Source: Quillaja saponaria (lineage: Eukaryota > Streptophyta > Magnoliopsida > Fabales > Quillajaceae). Taken from it: DNA of 64,000 bases. Location of the stretch: NCBI GenBank assembly GCA_029379385.1, contig CM055610.1:17757422-17821421 (forward strand), written 5' to 3'. The notes beneath the pieces are model-generated. The model ran no database searches. It saw only the letters and a program-made list of their open reading frames with translations, and was not told where the DNA came from. How positions within the stretch are numbered: the stretch's first letter is position 1; each line of letters starts with the position of its first letter. This document shows positions 11,301 to 21,582 of the stretch, piece by piece. A program made the position numbers and the translations under genes.

Positions 11301-14300
11301 AACATGATTCCTCATCTCATTCTTCTGTGAGCAGAAGAGGAATTATTAATCAGGGGTCTCTTGAGTTTGTTGATAAAGATAATAATTTGGATTCCAGATC
11401 CCGTGGGCAACTTGCTAGATTTTCTTCAATGGAGTCCTTGAAGCCAGTGGAGACCCGGTCTTCTAAGAAGAACAAGAAACTGGAGTTCAATAGTAGTCGA
11501 GTCTCACCTGTTCCAAATGGAGGTTCTCATTGGGGAGGATTGAATATATCCAAGTCTTTTAATCCAGTGTTTGGTTCATCCAAAAAGTTCTTCTCAGCTT
11601 CTGTTCCCGGATCTAGAATTGTTTCTCGAGCCACATCCCCAATATCAAGACGCCCCAGCCCACCTCGTTCAACTACACCAACCCCAACTCTGGGAGGACT
11701 AACCTCTCCAAAGATAGTTGTGGATGATGCTAAAAGGACTAATGATAACCTCAGCCAGGAGGTTATTAAATTAAGAGCACAGGTGTTTATATTTACCTAT
11801 TTACTTGAAGCATTATTTTACCCTTACCCATATATGATTAAGTAAATTTAATAGAAACAGAATATTGACAACATCTTTTTATTTTTTTTCTCCCTTGTGC
11901 AATTAACTTCACAGTAGGGGATACTCTAGACATCAACTGTCTGTGTAATCGGTTCAAATTATATATCAAGAAATGAGCTATTATCCACTGTGTTGGAACA
12001 AAGGCCAATATGGTGTTGCATATATTGTATATATAATATTCCTATTATTATACTCAGACATTTGTAGTGATTATGTTACTTGGTGTATGGCCGTTAGAGT
12101 ATTGGAGATAAACTGAAATGTTCTTTCCAGGTTAGTGGGCAATTGCAATGTCAACGCAGAGAGACTGATGATTGTTCTGAAAATTTTAATTTTCTTGAGT
12201 ATGATACACAATAGTATTACAGGTCACACTGTCAGAGTCTAGATGTACCACATGGAAAAGGTCATGGTTGAGGTGGTTTAGGTTCAGATTGTCAGATCCA
12301 TGTTTGTTCAGAATATCTGCTACCTATATTTGGTCTGGGTTGTTTTGGTATGAGGTGGTATGGGATCCTACCTGAACTTGGTGGTTCATTTTTGAAGCAA
12401 TCCTGACGAGCTTGCTCTTTCATTATATCCAGCCTTTTTACACCTAGGTTTGGTTGGTTTTATGACAATTGTGATTTGCTGCTTTAGAGAAATTTCTAAG
12501 AAAAATAGGGAGAGCTCTAGTTTTGTTTATTTTTAAGAGGAGGAAAGATTTGTAGTGAGTAAATAATAAGCAGCATAGTGGATCAAAATAAAGATTGTCT
12601 GCAGATTTTGATAGGCACATCAGCTTTAGAATCATGTTTCTTAAATGGAAGGGAAAAATCTAATATGTACTATAAGGTTTCATAGGACTTTTATGTTGGT
12701 CAGACCTTGATCTGTGGATATGAGCTCTAGTTGTGTTATCAAGATGTCAGGGAAACTTACAGTAGTTTAGAATTTATATTAAGTAACATGGTCCATTTCA
12801 CTAAATTCAGACTGTTTCTCACAGTGAAAATATGAATTCTTGTATAATTTAGAGCTTGTTGCATGCTATAGAGTAGTAGATAATAGAATAAATTGAAAAA
12901 AAAGAAACAATACTTTCCTTTTGTTTTCTTATTATTTTTTATGAACTGTGGTGAAAATATTACAGTGTGCTGTCGTAATTCTGCTCATTTCTGGGTAATT
13001 TAACCGGTAATATTCTGAAAGTCGTCAAGTAAACATTGGCAATGCAGTGTCCATAGGTGTTTGACTAGCTTCATCTAGTGAATACATATATTGATAGTTT
13101 ACCTAGTAGGTGAAAAGAACGGGGTCATGTTAATTTTATAATTGCAAGTTAAATGTCTATTTACATAAAGAACTAATTGTTAAAGCATTGAAAAAGATTT
13201 GTTGTTGGTTATCTGATCACTGATGTACTGGAAAATACATTTCTTTTTCTCCCAACTAATATATTGTTACTCATACTTGATTTTTTTTGCTAAACTATTA
13301 TTTAACTTGGTCAGATTTCTCTGTACTATGCCTGATCAATCTTCACTTTTAGGTGGAAAATCTCACTCGCAAAGAGCAACTTCAAGAAGTTGAACTGGAA
13401 AGGACAACTAAACAGTTGAAGGAAGCAATAGCAATTGCAGGGGAAGAAACTGCAAAATGCAAAGCAGCAAAGGAAGTGATTAAGTCCCTTACTGCTCGAG
13501 TAAGATGAATTTCAATATTCAATACCAATAGCTTTATGGGATTCTTATATTTCTGTGTGAATATTATCTTGCTGTTGTTTTCTATTAATAAAAAAATATC
13601 TGATCTTTTATGAAACCTATTTTTTATTCCTTTGTATATTTACAGTTTAGAATAGAGGGAAGATCTTTTAGGCTTCAGGCTTCTTTTAAGGGAATATGAT
13701 AATATAATTATTTTATGCTTTAAGTCATTCAAATATCTTATTTGTCCCTTCAACGTTGGAAAGTAAGTCATCTCACTAAAACATCTTATCATTAAAATGC
13801 TTGCTTTAGAATGAATATCTGTAAAACGTTAAATAAAAAAAAAATTGCAACTTCTCAATTCTGACTTGTAAAGTGCATAACATTGTGGAAAATTAGTTGC
13901 ATGAGAACATAGTTGAGAAAAATGCTGGCATTACAGGTTGAGAATTTATTTATTTATTCCGGTTCTGGTAGAAGGATGAAAAACTGATATAGGCAATCAG
14001 TTAAAGTCTGAGATTGTTACTTTTGAAGCTAGCTTTGAGAATCGACCTTTATAAATATATCATAGGACCTTTAAGGGAAACTCTGCTAATTACTTCTGAT
14101 GAAAAGTTTCTACTTACTGTATTCCACACCATTCCAAAAAGAACACAAAGTAATTGCATTTCATGACTTATGCTTAATTAATGACTACGTAAACCATCTA
14201 CTATTTCCAAGTGGCAAATGAATTTGTGCATCTTAAACTTGGTTCAGAGTATTGGTTGGACAACTTATTCAATTATATTGTGTTTGTTATTTGGAATTTA

Positions 14301-15493
14301 AGCATGTAACTTTTCCACTGAGCTTACATTCTTTTCTTTCTTATGCTTAATAGTTGAAGGACATGGCTGAGAGGCTGCCTGTAGGAGCAGCTAGGAATGT
14401 CAAATCAACTCTTGCTTCCTTTGGGTCCAATCCCATATCCAGTGAAGTATATATTGCTTCTCTTGAGCGATTGAATGTTCAAGAAACTTGCCAAGAACAA
14501 GATATAAATGGATCAAAAAGCCAAATACTTTCTAATGGATCAAGCACTATTAGTAACCGTAGTTCAGGTCACAATAAAGCCAGCCAGCCAGATGCAACAA
14601 ACAAAAGTGGAAGCAGAACTAAGGAGAGTGAATCTTGTAATGATACAGAATGGGTCGAGCAAGATGAACCTGGTGTCTACATCACACTCACTGTCCTTAC
14701 CAGGAGGTGTAAAAGATCTTAAGAGGGTTCGCTTCAGGTATGGACACATTTATAAATTTTATACAACTTTATTGGTGAATTATCTGTTCATGCATTATGA
14801 TAAATGTTAGAAACTGGTGAAACCCAATAAACTCCTTCCCCTTTTAGAACAAAGACAGTGAGTGAGACCAAGGTCTCATAACCCCCGTGTGGCTGGGGAG
14901 AAAATTCTCCAAGTTCACACTTTTAATAATGTAGCAGTCAGCACCTGCATTGAGTTGAGTCCTTATCATGCCGTTGAAACTAAGCTGCTTAATGGTCAGC
15001 CCTTCCTTTTTTATCATAACAAATAAAGTGGCTATTTTATACTTCTATGGAAAATTGACAAACAAAATGCTTTCATTTTGTGGTACGGAAAGATTAATTA
15101 CTGTAATTGAAATGTAAACAATATGTAGCAAGAAATTCTCATAAGAGGTTTCTGAGTTTCTTTAGTTATTGAGTTGAAGCAAGAACTGGAAATAGGTGCA
15201 ACTCAAAGAATTTGTTTATCACTTTGTAATTTTACCTTGTTTTAGTTATTATACCGATCCCAACTAGTTTAGGGTTTAAGACTTAGATGAGTTGAGTTAG
15301 TACACCATGACATGATTTTACTGGACTTGTTCTAACCTTCACCATTGGTAAATGCAGTCGGAAGCGGTTTAGTGAGAAACAAGCAGAACAGTGGTGGTCA
15401 GAGAATCGCTCAAGAGTTTATGAACAGTATAATGTACGGATGATTGACAAGTCCAATGTTGGTATTGGGAGTGAACTTGGTTCGTTAACATGA
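5331..15493 (+). CDS. PH-RCC1-FYVE-BRX protein (PRAF family), ~1108 aa, two 1-bp frameshifts
   Basis: Nine coding exons: 5331-5399, 7306-7392, 8185-8274, 9116-9196, 9357-9551, 9643-11782, 13353-13499, 14354-14737, 15358-15493. All junctions are GT-AG and phases agree. Domains in order: PH domain over exons 1-5; seven RCC1 blades in exon 6 (motifs such as YTWGDG, GRLGHGD); a FYVE-type zinc finger ([25 protein letters not shown]) in which RKRHNC replaces the usual R+HHC; a Ser/Arg/Pro-rich linker; a coiled coil (exon 7); and a C-terminal BRX domain ([32 protein letters not shown]). The family is thought to bind phosphoinositides and act as exchange factors or polarity scaffolds at membranes. 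Two extra bases break the frame, near 11305 (just after the FYVE finger) and near 14699-14702 (inside BRX). Family length and exon arithmetic fit only if each is one surplus base, so assembly error is more likely than decay. Confidence 0.93.
9077..9106. repeat. Poly(T) run in intron
   Basis: An uninterrupted run of about 30 T directly precedes the splice acceptor CTTCTCCAG of PRAF exon 4 (starts 9116), so it acts as an extreme polypyrimidine tract. Confidence 0.8.
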
Positions 15494-16205
15494 CAATCTG
15501 TATGTGTTCTTCTACATTTTGGCTCAAGTCACAGCTGAGCTGAGATCATACTGGAAATTAGGTTTGCTTCCATTTGCCTATAACTTCGAGGGAGGCTAGG
15601 TTTGCATAATAGGAGAGAGAATAAGGGTTGGTTTGTTAATTTGCATTTTCCCTTCTTCTCTTTGATTTTTTTAATTTGATTTTCACTTTCCATTTTTTCC
15701 CTATATGTGCCTTCTATTGTGGTTGGGGGTGAAAATGTATATTAATGGTAGGTTAATGGTCCTTTTTGCAATGTAAATTCTGTAATCGAACCCATTAGCT
15801 TATTTTTCTTCTATACGGTTTATAAATTCGCTCAGCAGGCAGCTGTAACAATTAACATGTGGTCATGAAAACAAAAAATTTGAATCTTTCTATTTCTTTC
15901 GAGGGCGCAGTTAGTGAGTTCTTCTTCTTGCAACTAGAACTGATACTAAGACCATAAAAAGCTGGAGAGAGTCATCAAAATGAGCTGGTTAGATTGAGGA
16001 ACAAGAAAGTTCCTTGGAAAATCTATTACAGTGAATCATTTCTATTCCTGATAGAGACCCTTTCTCATGCCAACTTACAGATACTTTTCAACAAGGAAAA
16101 CATAAACTTAGCCTAATCTCATCTAAAATAAAACAAATATGTCGTATGTCATAACCTAATCAACCAAGACCAGTAAGTTAGTACCCAATTTTTGAGATGG
16201 TTTTA
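15494..16205. other. 3' flank of the PRAF-type gene
   Basis: Probable 3' UTR and downstream spacer. T-rich with no supported ORF. No exact polyadenylation site is assigned. Confidence 0.5.
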
Positions 16206-16216
16206 GTCCCACATCG
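16206..16216 (+). promoter_or_regulatory. USE (upstream sequence element) of the U1 snRNA gene
   Basis: GTCCCACATCG matches the plant snRNA consensus RTCCCACATCG and lies 75 bp upstream of the U1 5' end, the normal position. Confidence 0.93.
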
Positions 16217-16249
16217 AATATGTTAACTAAAAGAGACGTGAGTGTAGCG

Positions 16250-16258
16250 AATAAATTT
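16250..16258 (+). promoter_or_regulatory. TATA-like box of the U1 snRNA gene
   Basis: AATAAATTT lies about 30 bp upstream of the U1 start and about 33 bp downstream of the USE. In plants this longer USE-TATA spacing (about four helical turns from the USE start) marks RNA polymerase II rather than III snRNA promoters. The box itself is imperfect. Confidence 0.7.
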
Positions 16259-16280
16259 GAAGCTTGGATGACTGGGCAAC

Positions 16281-16444
16281 ATACTTACCTGGACGGGGTC
16301 AATGGGTGATCAAGAAGGCCCATGGCCTAGGGTAGTGACCTACATTGCACTTGGTAGGGGTACTAGCCTAAGGTCTGTCCAAGTGGCAGAGCCTACGTCA
16401 TAATTTGATGGCAGTGGGGGCCATGCGTTCGCGCGGCCCCTACC
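16281..16444 (+). ncRNA. U1: U1 spliceosomal snRNA
   Basis: The sequence begins ATACTTACCTGG, the U1 5' end whose ACTTACCTG (16283-16291) pairs with 5' splice sites. It continues with GGTGATCAAGAAGGCC of stem-loop I, ATTGCAC in loop II (16344-16350, the U1A-type loop), an Sm-like site AATTTGA (16402-16408), and the terminal hairpin GGGGGCC..GCGTTCGCGCGGCCCC. The length of about 164 nt fits plant U1. Promoter (USE, TATA-like) and 3' box are all present at correct distances, so this looks like a functional gene and not a dispersed pseudogene. It sits between two protein genes. A single extra base may be present in the final stem (CCATGCG). Confidence 0.95.
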
Positions 16445-16458
16445 CAATTTCAGTTCAA
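16445..16458 (+). terminator. Plant snRNA 3'-end box
   Basis: CA-N5-AGTTCAA fits the plant U-snRNA 3'-processing consensus CA(N3-10)AGTNNAA and lies immediately after the mature U1 end. Confidence 0.88.
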
Positions 16459-17929
16459 ATCTTCTATCATGGAGCAAACTAGTATTTTCACATTTATAAG
16501 CTGCAAAATGGTATTCTCTTTGAAGCATTTTTAGTCCTTGTAAGATATTTTGAAAATTAATTTTATATTCCTTGACTATGCATTTAATTTAAAATATTTT
16601 TTAAATATTATTAGTAAGCTATGTATTTTTTTAAAGTAAAAATATGTCTATACTTTAGAGTACGTAATTATGCTATTCACATATTTATAGGAAGAAGTCA
16701 AGAAACATGATTGCACGCTTCATATTACAAAAAAGTTACAAGGGTATACTAATTTTATATTACAGAAAGTTATATGAATAATTGGACTAATAACCAAAAA
16801 TTATTCTTTTAAGGTTAATCAACACTAAATTTGGTGGAATTAAACAATATAGATAGAAAATTCACTAATTTCACTAAAATTATAAATAACAAAGTCAAAA
16901 AATAGAATTAGAACCAAAAGAAAAAAAAAGATATATATATATATAGAGTTGTAGTTCGATGGTACTTGGGCACTATCCCAATATCCCATGAAACAATCAC
17001 AAATATATATAGCATAAACAAGTTAAAAATTATTAGGAAGTTATGTAATAAAAAAATCAATTGGTATTAAAATTTAAAACTATCAATAATTTAGGAAAAA
17101 AATTCAACTAATATTAGAATTCTTTGTTGTTAGAAACTTGAAAAAGAACATAAAAATAAAATAAAGTTGTAATCCTATTTACTATTAGAATTGAGATTAA
17201 TTATATGTAAATTATTTTCCTATAAATTATTATATAGAAATCATTTTTAAATTTTGCAATAAAAGAGTCACAAATGGAGGATTCCAAGATATGTATTTAC
17301 AGTGGAAAGAAAAAGTAATAATGTTTAAGAAATTATACTGTGTTTGTTATATTATGAAAAAAAATAAAAATTATACCATAACTTGATCTTCTTACAAATG
17401 TAGAGTTAGGTCTAAATTCGTGGTCTTAACCTAGAAGATCAATAATTACACACAAATCAAAATTACGAGTCTCAAGGGCACAACAAATAGAGTACTTCAT
17501 GTAAAAAAGTTTGACAGCAAAGGAAAATAAAAATTACATTGAAAGCCACAATTTATTTAAGCAATTAATAACAAAAAGAATAACCTTAAAAATTAATTTA
17601 ATTAATTTATAAACTTAATTAAACTGGGGTACCTGTTTGTTAAACTAATAATACATGGACAATTTTTATTTTTACTTATTTATCTGTTTATATATTAAAA
17701 ATACTCAAACTTAGGCATGAGAGTAAAAAGATAAGCAACAAGAGCTTGACTTAAACTCTCAATATTTATATTTATTTAATTTAGTTTAGTTTTTCAATTC
17801 CTTTTACTTTCTTTTCTTGCGGGAAAAGAATAAACAGCGGTTTTATAAGTAGTTTGTTTGTTTTTATTTTTATTTTTTGGCACAAAATAGGTATTACTTT
17901 AGTAAGTGTGAAGTGTTCAAGTCTCTCTG
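16459..17929. other. AT-rich intergenic spacer
   Basis: No gene is supported. Contains a short (TA)n run near 16932-16945. The last few hundred bases should hold the promoter of the ROMO1-like gene, but no clear box is assigned. Confidence 0.6.
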
Positions 17930-20648
17930 ATGGCTAAGGATAGCTGCCTTGCTCGTATCACCGCTGGCGTTGCTGTTGGTGGCGCTGTCGGTGGAGCCGT
18001 CGGTAATTATTATTTTATTTATTCCTTCAACGTCCCACAACTTTATTCTTCATCTTCCTTTAACATGCTATGGTTTTATCTAGTGTAGCTTCAGCTTCAG
18101 ATTCTGGGTTAACTTATTTGTTTTTTTTATTCTCCATTATCTTTGATCTTTGGAATTTCTTTTATCTTCAGACATTGTTCAAAACTTCAAATCAGTAGTT
18201 TCATATTTTATATCCAACATAAACCAAAATTATAATTTTTTCCTTTCAGTTTCCACCATTAAGTTTTCAAGATTAACTTTTTCCATGTTAATGTATGTTT
18301 GAAGAAATACCCTTACGTGAATATTTTAATTTGAAGGCATCTAGATTTCAAAATTTTTCCTTGTCATGTGTTGTGATAATAGATTTCAAGTGATTGTGGG
18401 GTCTAAGTTCTAATAGGGAAAGTGGGTTTCAGAAGGTTTGTCTGTTTGAACCCCTTTGTTTCTTCTTCTGCAACTTAAACTTATTTTAGACATTTATGAT
18501 TTTTTTAATTTTATTTATAACAATGAGAAAAGGTGAAGAGTAATACAATTTTATTTAATTCATTTTTATGGTTATCCAGTTAGGACTTGTACACTTGCAA
18601 TTTGTGCCTTTGTATTGTCACATGTTGCCCTTCCTGCTGATATGCAAGATGTTAGGTCACTAACCTTTAATCCTGATTGGTCAAAGTTGTAACCTAGAAT
18701 TTTTAACGGGAACAGACCGAGTCATTGGTCTCCATGGTCTTGTACCAATCCTTTAAGAAAAGGAAGAATATAGGCAGGGTCACATTCAATCCTTCCAACA
18801 CTAGCAGCTTTCTGTTAAGAGGCTTGTAGGGAACCCAACCAGAAACGAAGGAAACTAAAAAGGGCCTGTTACATGAGTTTTCCTTTCCATTTAGAGCTGT
18901 ACCTGGATAAGTTACTACCTCTGTCATTTATCTATAACATCCTTCTAATCACAAGTTGGTTTCCAAACTTTCCATAAATCTACCACAGAATTATTCATTT
19001 TTCTGGGTTTTGGTCAAGCTGTGTAAAAGGAATAAAGACAATTACGCAAAAAAACTGTAGACGGAGAACTCTTGCCAACCTCAAATTCTTTATTCAGTCC
19101 AGCAGTATCTTGCATCAATATTTTTCCAGTAGTTTTGATGATTATGTGGATGACCTCTTGTTTACGACTTGTATAGATTAATACTTCTCATTGTGCAATT
19201 CATATTTTATTGTGAAAACTGTTGCCTTGTAATAATTTCTCATAGTGAATAAAGGAGGAATTGCTTAGTTTCCCTTTTTTCCCATTCTTTTGGTTACTGC
19301 AAAATTTTGTGCCCATGTATCTGAAGTTTATAAGAAATTTGAGTTCTCTAGATTTATCGTGCTTGCAAAGAAGTTCAATATTCTCATCCATGTAATCATA
19401 TAAGATTGCAGAGAAGCTAGTTGCTGGAAGGTTTCCAATTGACAATCAAGTACTTGACATGTTTATTTATATGCAATCTATTGTATATGTCCATTTTAGT
19501 TCCTTTATCAAAGTCAAACACACTTTTATCTGAAAATCTTTTACATGTACTTCAGCCTAATCTTTTGTTTTTATCCAGGTGCTGTGTATGGGACGTATGA
19601 GGCTGTTAGGTATAAGGTACATCATATAATCTTGTCCTGATCTTTATACTCGGTGTATAAAAGATATTTGGATACTACAAGCTGGTGTTTATACACTGAA
19701 TACTACCATGGGAAAATTAATGGATAGTATTTTTATAAAAAATTAAATACATGAGAGAAAAATAAGAATAGTGGCTAGCTGCTTGGTATAAGATAGATCA
19801 TTTAATGTCACAATACTTTCTCCATATCAAAGCTGTCATATCAGAATCCATTATCTTTTTGGTTTCCCTTGGGATAGTATGTCCTTGGAAAATACTGATT
19901 TTGTGAGATATATACAATATATGTTTGTTTCGCCCAAATGCCTTGAGATTGATCTGTGACCAGGACCATACGGATAACCTGGTATTCAACACACTATTTT
20001 CATGTACTTATTATATTTTCCAGCCTTGAGTATGTGTATGTTTGAAAACGTGATCATCTTATTACTGCTGTAGTAGTGATTTGTCGCGTTTAGTTTTCCA
20101 ATGATGTCAGGCACCTGTTGTTTTTTCTCCATTTGGACCAATTTAATCTGACTTCTGAACTTGAGTTGGAATGGTAACATCCAATTTCAGAATTCAGATG
20201 GAACTTTTAACTGAAAACCTACATCTATAAAGTAGGTAATAACATGATCAAGTAGAATAGTGAAAGAAATGTTAAAGAAAAAAGTATACAAATTGAAGGT
20301 ATCAGCTTCAAAGATTCATTCCTTTTTTTTTTATGTACAATTCTGTGAGAAGATTCATTCTCATAGCTATTGTAGATAGAAATAATAGATCACTAGTGCG
20401 GTATAACCCCTGTTTTGTATCTTATCTTTCCTATTGATAGAAGTGGCGTGAATTCATAACTTTCCTTTGAGTGTCAATAAATATTATAAGGAAAAAGAAT
20501 ATTTATTTTGATATTTTATTTATTGACAATACAGGTACCGGGACTTTTAAAGATCAGGCATATTGGACAGATGACACTTGGCAGTGCTGCCATTTTTGGT
20601 CTTTTCTTGGGTGCTGGAAGCTTGATACACTGTGGGAAGTCATACTGA
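17930..20648 (+). CDS. ROMO1/Mgr2-like mitochondrial inner-membrane protein, 74 aa
   Basis: Exons are 17930-18002, 19579-19616 and 20535-20648, all with GT-AG junctions and matching phases, so this small gene has two large introns (about 1.6 and 0.9 kb). The protein starts MAKDSCLARITAGVAVGGAV, continues with a Gly-rich segment (GAVYGTYEAVRYK), and ends IFGLFLGAGSLIHCGKSY. It thus has two hydrophobic Gly-rich helices and conserved Cys near each end, the layout of reactive oxygen species modulator 1 / Mgr2. Those proteins sit in the mitochondrial inner membrane and associate with the TIM23 import channel. Length equals the plant family norm. The reading frame is undamaged. Too short and too split to appear as one long ORF. 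Confidence 0.92.
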
Positions 20649-21582
20649 GCTACTATTTATCACTTTTCATCCCCTTACTTGTGGAGGTTTGTTTACGAAC
20701 ATGAATCTAATACCTTTGAATAGTACTGAATGAGTAGTCTTAGGGATTAGTTGCTCTCTTTCGAAGCAAAACTTCCTTTATTTATTTTATTTTTCCTGTT
20801 TGAGTCTTAGGTTAGGTTTCATGGTAATTATCCTTCAATTTGTGAAATTTCTTATGTAAGTTCTCTTGACATTTTTGGAACCACCGCATTTGATAACTCT
20901 TGATATTTCTCATTTTCCTTCAATGCCTTACATTCCTAATAACTTGCCCCCCCTCCCCAATGTGCGTTTTTGAGTCTTAGGCTGTATGTTATCTCGTTGA
21001 GTGATCTTCTGTATTGCTATAGGCATTCTGCTTTTCATTTTTTTTTTTTAATCAAATTACATTGGAAATATTTGGCTATAAATTTCATTTTCTATGGCCA
21101 AAATTATTCTAAGGAGTTATTAATAGAAACCCAATTTGTTTCAATAAAGAAACTCAGAAAGCATTTGAAATTATAAAAATTTTGACTTTCAAGATAACAT
21201 TTCTTAAGGAACTGCGGTATTAAGATATTTGATGTAGATATCTGAGATATTTCCCCAACCAAAAAAGGATGAGGGGAAGTAAATCAGATGCAATCTGATG
21301 GGGGACTTGGATGTTGCTAGTGTACATAAACAAGCAAAAGCAATATATACAATTGGTTATGAACAAAACTCTCACAATGTATTATAACTATTGATACAGT
21401 ATGTTTCGTTATTAGATGAATACTGATGGAGTGGTGACGGTTTGGGTTTTGATCTACATGTTTTTTTGCCCCTATTTTGTTCTGTCAACATGAAGTAGAA
21501 CAAAACAATTGATTCACTTGGGTTAAACCTAACAGCACATCACCTATCTTTAGACTGCTGTCATCAGTTTCAACTCTCTAGG
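20649..21582. other. Convergent intergenic region
   Basis: Lies between the 3' ends of the ROMO1-like gene (+) and the receptor gene (-) and should hold both 3' UTRs. No ORF is supported. Confidence 0.55.
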
